Shown here one piece after another: positions 16,457 to 21,840 of a DNA stretch of 21,840 nucleotides. The notes under the pieces are model-generated. The model had not been told where the DNA came from and searched no databases. It saw only the letters and a list, made by a program, of their open reading frames with translations. Position numbers and translations under genes: made by a program. The DNA is from an uncultured Clostridia bacterium. GTDB taxonomy: Bacteria; Bacillota; Clostridia; Oscillospirales; Acutalibacteraceae. Position 1 is the stretch's first letter. Each line of letters starts with the position of its first letter. The stretch is taken from NCBI GenBank assembly GCA_937876205.1, contig CALEII010000062.1:1-21840 (forward strand), in the 5' to 3' direction.

Positions 16457-16470
16457 ATGACTTAAGTCAT
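16457..16470. promoter_or_regulatory. 14-bp perfect palindrome in the gapA leader (candidate operator)
   Basis: ATGACTTAAGTCAT reads identically on both strands. It sits about +12 to +25 of the predicted transcript, between the promoter and the GGAGG ribosome binding site. That is a typical position for a repressor operator controlling glycolytic genes. The bound protein is unknown. Confidence 0.55.
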
Positions 16471-16492
16471 GTAAAAATGGAGGAAATTTTAA

Positions 16493-17530
16493 ATGTCAGT
16501 TAAAGTTGCTATTAACGGTTTCGGCAGAATCGGCCGTCTTGCATTCCGTCAGATGTTCGGTGCAGAAGGTTATGAAGTTGTTGCTATCAACGATCTTACA
16601 AAGCCCTCAATGCTTGCTAATCTTCTCAAGTATGATACAGCACAGGGTGGTTACTGCGGCAGAATCGGCGAAGGTCTTCACACAGTTGAAGCTGACGACG
16701 AAGCAGGTACAATCACAGTTGACGGCAAGACTCTCACAATCTATGCAAAGGCAAACGCTGCTGAACTCCCCTGGGGTGAAATCGGTGTTGACGTAGTTCT
16801 TGAATGTACAGGTTTCTACTGCTCAAAGGACAAGTCACAGGCTCACATCGATGCAGGTGCTAAGAAGGTTGTTATTTCAGCTCCCGCAGGTAACGACCTC
16901 AAGACAATCGTTTTCAGTGTTAACGAAGATACACTTACAGCAGAAGATACAATCATCTCAGCTGCTTCTTGTACAACAAACTGCCTTGCTCCCATGGCAA
17001 AGGCTCTCAATGATTACGCTTCAATCCAGAGCGGTATCATGTCAACAATCCACGCTTACACAGGCGACCAGATGATCCTCGATGGTCCTCACAGAAAGGG
17101 TGACCTCAGAAGAGCAAGAGCAGGTGCTGCTAACATCGTTCCCAACTCAACAGGTGCAGCTAAGGCTATCGGTCTTGTTATTCCCGAGCTCAACGGCAAG
17201 CTCATCGGTTCAGCTCAGAGAGTTCCCGTTGCTACAGGTTCAACAACAATTCTTACAGCTGTTGTTAAGGGCACAGATGTTACTAAGGAAGGCATCAATG
17301 CTGCTATGAAGGCTGCTGCTTCAGAAAGCTACGGCTACAACGAAGATCAGATCGTTTCTTCAGACGTTATCGGTATGAGATACGGCTCACTCTTCGATGC
17401 AACACAGACAATGGTTGCAAAGATTGCTGATGATCTTTATGAAGTACAGGTTGTTGCTTGGTATGACAACGAAAACAGCTACACAAGCCAGATGGTTCGT
17501 ACAATCAAATACTTTGCTGAACTCGCTTAA
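16493..17530 (+). CDS. gapA: Glyceraldehyde-3-phosphate dehydrogenase, type I
   Basis: Glycolytic enzyme converting glyceraldehyde-3-phosphate, phosphate and NAD+ to 1,3-bisphosphoglycerate; cytoplasmic tetramer. 345 aa, family length slightly above the usual 335. The N-terminal Rossmann motif is INGFGRIGRLAFR. NAD preference is suggested by Asp34 in AINDLT. The catalytic cysteine is Cys160 in SCTTNCLAP and the partner His187 is in HAYT. The substrate-binding RRARAGAANIVPNSTGAAKA segment is intact. The ribosome binding site is GGAGG 9 nt upstream of ATG. Codon use is strongly biased to a small set, as expected of a highly expressed gene. Own promoter and terminator make it monocistronic; pgk and tpi are not adjacent. 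Confidence 0.98.
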   Translation: MSVKVAINGFGRIGRLAFRQMFGAEGYEVVAINDLTKPSMLANLLKYDTAQGGYCGRIGEGLHTVEADDEAGTITVDGKTLTIYAKANAAELPWGEIGVDVVLECTGFYCSKDKSQAHIDAGAKKVVISAPAGNDLKTIVFSVNEDTLTAEDTIISAASCTTNCLAPMAKALNDYASIQSGIMSTIHAYTGDQMILDGPHRKGDLRRARAGAANIVPNSTGAAKAIGLVIPELNGKLIGSAQRVPVATGSTTILTAVVKGTDVTKEGINAAMKAAASESYGYNEDQIVSSDVIGMRYGSLFDATQTMVAKIADDLYEVQVVAWYDNENSYTSQMVRTIKYFAELA

Positions 17531-17550
17531 TTCATAATCATAATAAATTT

Positions 17551-17579
17551 CTCCCGTAGGTTTCTACGGGAGTTTTTTT
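17551..17579 (+). terminator. Rho-independent terminator of gapA, overlapping the alkD-like stop codon
   Basis: Perfect 9-bp stem CTCCCGTAG / CTACGGGAG, loop GTTT, then seven T residues (17573-17579). The 3' part of the stem and the T-run are also the last codons (KKLP) and the TAG stop of the convergent AlkD-like gene. In the minus direction the hairpin lacks a long T-run. Confidence 0.95.
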
Positions 17580-18259
17580 AATGTTTTGATATAACTTTTT
17601 GTTTCCGTTGAAATTCTGCAGCTCTCAACAGCTTTCTGTATTGCTTTGTTATGCACCCATTTTCCGAGCACTCCGTTTTCGATGTATTTAATCGTTTCAT
17701 TATATTGTGCATAGAGTGCTGTTGCAAAAAACCAAGCAATCATCATATTCACATAATATTCATCACTTTTCACTTGAGCAACAATTTTCAGCATATCGGC
17801 ATTGAATCTGTCACCAAGAAAATACCGCATCAGCATACCTATTCCGTAGCGGATTGTATATGTTTTGTCTGATTGTATCCATTCAAGACTTTTATCATAA
17901 ATAATATCGGGATGCTTTGCAAAAACTCCGGGTGAAAACATATCACAAGTTGCCCAGTTATCAATATAAGGCAAAAACCTGTCAGTCTCACATATTACCT
18001 TTTCTATGTCCTTATACTGCTCAATTATAAATGCGTGAAGATTATCTTCCTCATAATACTCATGGGGCAGAATTTTTATATATTCCTCCCCTGTGCCGTC
18101 TCTGAAAAGCTCTTTTGCAAGAGAACGCAAAACAGGTACACGCACACCAATAATCTTTTCGTCAGGGACAGTGGGCATAAGCTTTGAATGAAATGCTTTA
18201 TACTCATTATCACTCAGACTCAGAAGTCTTTCACGGACGCTTCTTTCTGTATCAGTCAT
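17564..18259 (-). CDS. AlkD-like DNA alkylation repair protein
   Basis: HEAT-like-repeat DNA glycosylase family (PF08713-type); AlkD of Bacillus excises N3- and N7-alkylated purines without base flipping. 231 aa, normal length. The N-terminal region KLMPTVPDEKIIGVRVPVLR and the YIDNWATCDMF segment, which carries the Trp/Asp pair expected at the active site, identify the family. The C-terminal half contains the Trp/Ala/Thr-rich helices MIAWFFATALYAQY. It starts at ATG 18259 and overlaps the end of the DUF2461 gene by 8 bp, so it is translationally coupled. The last codons and the TAG stop lie in the gapA terminator stem. Enzymatic activity is inferred from family membership. Confidence 0.88.
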   Translation of the reverse strand: MTDTERSVRERLLSLSDNEYKAFHSKLMPTVPDEKIIGVRVPVLRSLAKELFRDGTGEEYIKILPHEYYEEDNLHAFIIEQYKDIEKVICETDRFLPYIDNWATCDMFSPGVFAKHPDIIYDKSLEWIQSDKTYTIRYGIGMLMRYFLGDRFNADMLKIVAQVKSDEYYVNMMIAWFFATALYAQYNETIKYIENGVLGKWVHNKAIQKAVESCRISTETKSYIKTLKKLP

Positions 18260-18941
18260 ATTTAATTATTCCTCTTGCCTTGTTCTCAGCAAGAATGAGA
18301 AAATCATACACATCCTTCATCAGCACAAGATCTTTACACAGCGTTTCTCCCAGTTTATCTGAAAATACAAGATCAAAATCAGTACTGTACTTAGTGCAGC
18401 AGACACATTTTCTGTCAAGCCAGTTACGGATGTTTTCAGGATAATCGGGATACTTTGTCCTCTTATACATTTCGCCCTCAAGTGTAAAGACATTCTGTTT
18501 TTCGTATGATTTCAGAGCTTTCTGCCATAAAGGATGATTTTCTTCAATAAGCTCACGCATTGCACTTACTGTTTCAGGCTTCATATAGTAATAACCGCAA
18601 CCGTAGAGAAGCATCTGTGGATTGATTACAACAAAAAATTCAGGAAAATGACGGAATTCCTTTTTGTCCTTTTTAAATGATAGCCACACTGACTCCCTGA
18701 AAAGTGACTTATCCTTAGAAAAACGGGTGTCACGGTATATTCTTGAGAGCACTTTGTTGATTTTGGGAGTTGTGACAATTGCGGGATCAAGCATCTCAAT
18801 TGTCGGCGCCATTTCAACAGCAAGCTCAGTCAGGGGTTTCAGAACATATTCATCATAAATATGCTTATGCTCGTGATACCATTCTTTGCTGTTCATAAAA
18901 CGATTTTCCATAAGAAAATCAAAAGACTGTGCTGAAAACAT
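18252..18941 (-). CDS. DUF2461 family protein
   Basis: Conserved protein of unknown function (TIGR02453/DUF2461), 229 aa, no signal peptide or membrane segment. Recognisable family features are FLMENRFMNSKEWYHEHK near the N-terminus (usual form: FL..L..NN.+.WF...+), the RIYRDTRFSKDKSLFRESVW motif at about 88-107, and the YYYMKPETVSAMRE region. It begins 18 bp after the GH2 gene and overlaps the alkD-like gene by 8 bp, so all three are one operon. The role is unknown; proximity to a DNA repair gene is suggestive only. Confidence 0.85.
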   Translation of the reverse strand: MFSAQSFDFLMENRFMNSKEWYHEHKHIYDEYVLKPLTELAVEMAPTIEMLDPAIVTTPKINKVLSRIYRDTRFSKDKSLFRESVWLSFKKDKKEFRHFPEFFVVINPQMLLYGCGYYYMKPETVSAMRELIEENHPLWQKALKSYEKQNVFTLEGEMYKRTKYPDYPENIRNWLDRKCVCCTKYSTDFDLVFSDKLGETLCKDLVLMKDVYDFLILAENKARGIIKYD

Positions 18942-18959
18942 TATTTCACCTGCATTTAG

Positions 18960-20687
18960 TTATTCTTCAATTTTTGCTTTCTGCAAATTACATTCTCTTA
19001 TTTTTTTACGAGCTTCTTCACTGAATTTATGCTTTCTTTCATATGTGACAAGACCGTTTTGCTCCTGCTCAACATCAGTCAGCTGAGTGTAACACATCCC
19101 CATACAGCCACTTTGCATAAGTGCATTTGTGTCTGAAATATAATGAGCAACAAAATCATCTTCATTGCTTTCATTCACATAGCCCCAGGCTGATTCACCG
19201 ATATTGAATGAAATTCCTCCATATTCAGAGCAGAATATTGGCAGTCCCTTCAAATCCTTGCGTGTAAGGTATCCGCTACGATGAATTTTATTAAGAACAA
19301 GCAGCTGTTTCTCTTCTTTTGTTCCGTTTTTATGCTCGTGGACATGAGCAATAAGCTCCTGAGCTGTATGTGAATAATCATGATAGTCATCAATATCAGT
19401 CACATAGAGATAACCACCACTTGCACCGATAACAGGTCGTGTGGTATCATATTTCTTTGTAAGAGAATATATTGATTTCTGAGAATAAGCATCACAGAAA
19501 TGCTTTCCGTCCCACGTTTCGTTAAGAGGACACCAACCGATAATTGAAGGGTGATTATAATCTCTGATAAGCTCTTCTTCCCATTCTGAAAGGAAGTTTT
19601 TCAGTCCCTCGGGATTTTTCTTACTGTCAAGACAACAACCCCAGTTCGGGAATTCACCCCATACAAGATAGCCTTTCATATCTGCATAGTAAAAATAGTA
19701 TTCCTCAAAGATTTTTTCGTGCGGTCTTGCGCCATTAAATCCAAAATCAATTGCAATATCTATATCTTTCTCTATGTCTTCAATTGCAGGGAATGTATAA
19801 ATACCGTCAGGATGAAAGCCCTGATCAAGAATCTGACGAAGAAATACTGATTTGCCGTTAAGAAGAAATTTACCGTCACGCAGTTCTATACTTCTGAATC
19901 CGCAATATGTTTTTACAGTGTCTGACAAATCCCCGTTAGAATTAACTGTAAGAACAATATCATAAATCTCAGGCTTGAGTACATCCCAGAGTTTTATCTC
20001 GTCATCAATAACTGCAGTCATTGAAAATCTGCCGTTTTTTGACACAGCACAAGCATCAGCTTTTTTTTCTCCTTTGTAATAAATCTCTGCTTGCACCTGA
20101 GCTGAAGCTACACTGTTGAGACAGCCTTCGATTAAAATCGTCTTATTATCTGCATCAGGTGTGATTTTTCTTGTTTTTATATAAGCTCTGCCTGTAAATT
20201 CAAGCCACACAGTCTGCCATATACCTGTAGTTCTTGTATAACTGCAGCCATAACTTTCAAGTCTGTCTGACTGTTTGCCCATAGGTATTGCAGGATGTCT
20301 TGTGTCATCCTTGACTGATACAATAATTTCATTTTCCCCTACAGTAAGATGCTCAGTGATATCAAAAGAAAAAGATATATATCCGCCCTTGTGATAACCG
20401 GCTTTTTTACCATTAACAAACAAAGTTGTTTCATAGTCAACAGCTCCGAAATTTATTATAACACTTCCATCAAGCTGTTCTGCAGTAATGTCAATTTTTC
20501 GTCTGTACTGCACATCATACATAAAATCCTTATGTTCAATACCTGACAATCTGCTTTCAGGGCAAAACGGAACTTCAATCACCGTATCAAAGTTATTGCT
20601 GTTACCTATTTCAAAGTCCCATTTTCCGTTCAGATTCATCCAATTATTTCTGACAAATGACGGTCTGGGGTATTCACTTCTGTACAT
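18960..20687 (-). CDS. Glycoside hydrolase family 2 protein (beta-galactosidase/glucuronidase-like)
   Basis: Retaining beta-glycosidase fold, 575 aa, much shorter than LacZ (about 1020) and lacking its C-terminal small-chain domain. The N-terminal jelly-roll sugar-binding domain includes NLNGKWDFEIG and VPFCPESRLSGI (about 17-50). An immunoglobulin-like domain spans about 165-265. The TIM barrel (about 270-565) has acid/base Glu390 in GWCPLNETWDG and nucleophile Glu488 in IFCSEYGG. There is no signal peptide, so it should act on oligosaccharides imported into the cytoplasm. The typical C-terminal TQLTDVEQEQNGLVTYERK segment is present. First gene of an operon with DUF2461 and AlkD-like genes. 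The substrate (galactoside, glucuronide or mannoside) cannot be fixed from sequence alone; no transporter or regulator is nearby. Confidence 0.9.
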   Translation of the reverse strand: MYRSEYPRPSFVRNNWMNLNGKWDFEIGNSNNFDTVIEVPFCPESRLSGIEHKDFMYDVQYRRKIDITAEQLDGSVIINFGAVDYETTLFVNGKKAGYHKGGYISFSFDITEHLTVGENEIIVSVKDDTRHPAIPMGKQSDRLESYGCSYTRTTGIWQTVWLEFTGRAYIKTRKITPDADNKTILIEGCLNSVASAQVQAEIYYKGEKKADACAVSKNGRFSMTAVIDDEIKLWDVLKPEIYDIVLTVNSNGDLSDTVKTYCGFRSIELRDGKFLLNGKSVFLRQILDQGFHPDGIYTFPAIEDIEKDIDIAIDFGFNGARPHEKIFEEYYFYYADMKGYLVWGEFPNWGCCLDSKKNPEGLKNFLSEWEEELIRDYNHPSIIGWCPLNETWDGKHFCDAYSQKSIYSLTKKYDTTRPVIGASGGYLYVTDIDDYHDYSHTAQELIAHVHEHKNGTKEEKQLLVLNKIHRSGYLTRKDLKGLPIFCSEYGGISFNIGESAWGYVNESNEDDFVAHYISDTNALMQSGCMGMCYTQLTDVEQEQNGLVTYERKHKFSEEARKKIRECNLQKAKIEE

Positions 20688-20715
20688 ATTATCACATCCA
20701 TAATTTATTGATTAA

Positions 20716-20744
20716 ATTTTAGCACACAGAAAAAAAATATTCAA
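20716..20744 (-). promoter_or_regulatory. Promoter of the GH2-DUF2461-alkD operon
   Basis: Minus strand: -35 TTGAAT (20739-20744), 17-bp spacer, -10 TAAAAT (20716-20721); the hexamers are identical to those of gapA. The leader is about 22 nt. Confidence 0.6.
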
Positions 20745-20757
20745 TATATATTTACTT

Positions 20758-20786
20758 TTCACAAACCAAAACATATAATATATAAT
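20758..20786 (+). promoter_or_regulatory. Promoter of the metallophosphoesterase gene
   Basis: -35 TTCACA (20758-20763, five of six consensus bases), 17-bp spacer, -10 TATAAT (20781-20786). Back-to-back with the GH2 operon promoter, the two -35 boxes being 13 bp apart. Confidence 0.7.
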
Positions 20787-20814
20787 AAAATTCAGACAAA
20801 AGGAGGATAATGGT

Positions 20815-21501
20815 ATGATTTATATTACAGGTGACACACACGGAGATATAGAACGCTTCAGAGGAAACACATTTAGTAACCTTACAAGTGATGACAAGCT
20901 GATAATCTGCGGTGATTTCGGCTTTGTAATTGCTGATGAGAGTAATAAAAAACGATACAGTGCAGAGCTTGAAAAACTTGATTTTCTGGCATCTCTTCCT
21001 TTTGAAATTCTTTTTGTTGACGGCAACCACGAAAACCACGACAGATTATCTGCAATGCCTGAAGAAAAACGCTATGGCGGTATTGTTCACAGAATAAGAA
21101 ATAATATTTTTCATCTTACAAGAGGTGAAATCTTCACAATTGAAGATAAAACCTTTTTCGCTATGGGTGGTGCATACAGCATAGATAAAGCATTTCAGTT
21201 AAGTAAAGGTACCTGGTGGGCTGGTGAACAACCATGTGAAGAAGAATATCGCAATGCAATAAATAATCTTCAATTATATAATAAGAATGTAGATTATATA
21301 ATAACGCATACATGTCCGAGTGGATTGATAATGCATATGGGGCACTACCCTGACCCGCATGATATGCAGTTGACAGGCTTCTTTGACGGATTATATTTTG
21401 ATGTTCAGTTCAGAAACTGGTATTTCGGGCATTTTCACACAGATAAAACAATCACATATAAAGCAACAGCTTGTTATACGGAGCTTTATAAAATTGACTG
21501 A
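20815..21501 (+). CDS. Calcineurin-like metallophosphoesterase
   Basis: Predicted dinuclear-metal phosphoesterase, 228 aa, cytoplasmic. The metal-binding series is complete: GDTHGD (Asp7, His9), GDFGF (Asp34), GNHEN (Asn71, His72), a histidine in ITHTCPSG (about 161-168), and GHFHTD (about 206-211). The strong ribosome binding site AGGAGG (20801-20806) is 8 nt from the chosen ATG. An earlier ATG at 20810 opens a two-codon frame (ATG GTA TGA) overlapping this start. Many Clostridia encode such proteins annotated only as metallophosphoesterase; substrates may be nucleotides or phosphoproteins. Monocistronic by appearance; no terminator is visible before the tRNA promoter. Confidence 0.88.
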   Translation: MIYITGDTHGDIERFRGNTFSNLTSDDKLIICGDFGFVIADESNKKRYSAELEKLDFLASLPFEILFVDGNHENHDRLSAMPEEKRYGGIVHRIRNNIFHLTRGEIFTIEDKTFFAMGGAYSIDKAFQLSKGTWWAGEQPCEEEYRNAINNLQLYNKNVDYIITHTCPSGLIMHMGHYPDPHDMQLTGFFDGLYFDVQFRNWYFGHFHTDKTITYKATACYTELYKID

Positions 21502-21518
21502 CAAATGGAATTTTACTA

Positions 21519-21547
21519 TTGACATTTAAGACTCAAAAAGTTATAAT
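21519..21547 (+). promoter_or_regulatory. Perfect consensus promoter upstream of the tRNA-Pro region
   Basis: -35 TTGACA (21519-21524), 17-bp spacer, -10 TATAAT (21542-21547), matching the consensus at all 12 positions. Predicted start near 21554, 13 nt before the truncated tRNA-Pro. Confidence 0.92.
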
Positions 21548-21566
21548 ACATCTGTTGAAAACAGCT

Positions 21567-21606
21567 CGGGGTGTAGCGCAGTTGGTAGCGCGCCTGCTTT
21601 GGGAGC
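21567..21606 (+). pseudogene. 5' part (positions 1-40) of a tRNA-Pro(UGG) gene, 3' part missing
   Basis: Forty bases form a normal tRNA-Pro 5' region: acceptor 5' strand CGGGGTG, D-arm GCGC...GCGC with loop AGTTGGTA, anticodon stem strand CCTGC and loop TTTGGGA with anticodon TGG at 21600-21602. The match stops after two bases of the 3' anticodon stem (GC). The variable region, T-arm with TTCGA and acceptor 3' strand do not follow within the window. 32 of the 40 bases equal the intact tRNA-Pro downstream, so it is a separate gene copy rather than a recent duplicate. The consensus promoter upstream suggests it was, or still is, transcribed. Aminoacylation is impossible without the 3' half. Confidence 0.85.
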
Positions 21607-21764
21607 GTGCCTAGCAGTTACAGCCGAGATTTTGCAGAAGTCCCGAAAAGCCTTTGTTTATGCGGACTTTCGGCACTTTATGAAAACGCAAAACGGCGTG
21701 GAATTTGCGTTTGACCACAGTTTGTCCCACTTCCACGCAAAAGCGAGAAAAATTGAATAGGTAT
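21607..21764 (+). other. Structured spacer between tRNA-Pro half and intact tRNA-Pro
   Basis: 158 nt of unrecognised sequence. It contains three inverted repeats: an imperfect 14-bp stem (21639-21652 with 21664-21677, 11 pairs), a perfect 9-bp stem AAACGCAAA / TTTGCGTTT (21684-21692 with 21704-21712), and a perfect 8-bp stem GCGTGGAA / TTCCACGC (21696-21703 with 21731-21738). The 8-bp stem starts in the loop of the 9-bp one, the topology of an H-type pseudoknot. One reading frame runs open from 21530 through the tRNA half to a TAG at 21758-21760, but it has no ribosome binding site. It could be a remnant of a mobile element inserted in the tRNA gene, or part of a structured RNA. Confidence 0.6.
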
Positions 21765-21840
21765 CCGGGTGTGGCGCAGCTGGGAGCGCGGGTGGTTTGG
21801 GACCATCAGGCCGCAGGTTCGATCCCTGTCACTCGGACCA
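21765..21840 (+). tRNA. tRNA-Pro (anticodon UGG)
   Basis: Complete 76-nt cloverleaf ending exactly at the window edge with an encoded CCA. Acceptor CCGGGTG pairs with CACTCGG (one G-U), D-stem GCGC/GCGC, anticodon stem GGTGG/CCATC with loop TTTGGGA (anticodon TGG at 21798-21800), T-stem GCAGG/CCTGT with loop TTCGATC. It has no promoter of its own in the spacer, so it is probably read from the consensus promoter at 21519-21547 through the tRNA half and spacer. Confidence 0.96.

Noticed and set aside
21567..21840. A tRNA-Pro interrupted by a group I intron or other intron
   Set aside because: No matching 3' exon (variable region, TTCGA T-loop, acceptor complement of CGGGGTG) occurs after the insertion. 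The only 3' half belongs to the second, self-complete tRNA with a different acceptor stem.
1..21840. CRISPR arrays, insertion sequences, phage or defence genes
   Set aside because: No regularly spaced repeats, transposase motifs, or known defence-gene motifs were seen on either strand.

Overview
The window looks like chromosomal DNA of a low-to-middle G+C Gram-positive anaerobe of the class Clostridia, most likely a gut Oscillospiraceae/Ruminococcaceae relative. This rests on gene order (RNase J - gdpP - rplI - dnaB; ylxM - ffh - rpsP - khpA), on AGGAGG- and GGTGAT-type ribosome binding sites, and on TTGACA/TATAAT-type promoters with 17-bp spacers. Most of it is housekeeping. I see no CRISPR array, phage gene, transposase or toxin-antitoxin pair.

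Layout. 1-5296 is a minus-strand operon: RNase J, the c-di-AMP phosphodiesterase GdpP, ribosomal protein bL9 and the replicative helicase DnaB, which runs off the left edge. 5399-7711 (minus) is a 770-residue protein with the architecture nucleotidyltransferase / left-handed beta-helix / phosphohexomutase; most of its catalytic motifs are degraded. 7836-8276 (plus) is RNase HI with an extended -10 promoter. It converges on the SRP operon ylxM-ffh-rpsP-khpA (minus, 10667-8330), and one hairpin serves as terminator for both. The SRP operon has a perfect consensus promoter and a 5'-terminal hairpin. 10769-15225 (minus) holds MutS2, a variant galactokinase and a TVP38/DedA-like membrane protein. 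A terminator-like hairpin separates galactokinase from mutS2.

From 15350 the plus strand carries a D-2-hydroxyacid dehydrogenase (promoter interleaved with the divergent TVP38 promoter) and GAPDH (gapA), whose promoter is flanked by two palindromes. The gapA terminator hairpin contains the stop codon of the convergent AlkD-like gene. The minus-strand operon 20687-17564 encodes a cytoplasmic GH2 glycosidase, a DUF2461 protein and an AlkD-like DNA glycosylase. Divergent from it is a small metallophosphoesterase (plus, 20815-21501).

The right end is the most unusual part. A perfect consensus promoter drives a proline tRNA gene that is intact only to position 40, just past the anticodon. A 158-nt spacer follows, with nested inverted repeats that could form an H-type pseudoknot. 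Then comes a complete proline tRNA with the same UGG anticodon, ending exactly at the window edge. This looks like a recombination or integration scar, or a structured RNA that starts as a tRNA half.
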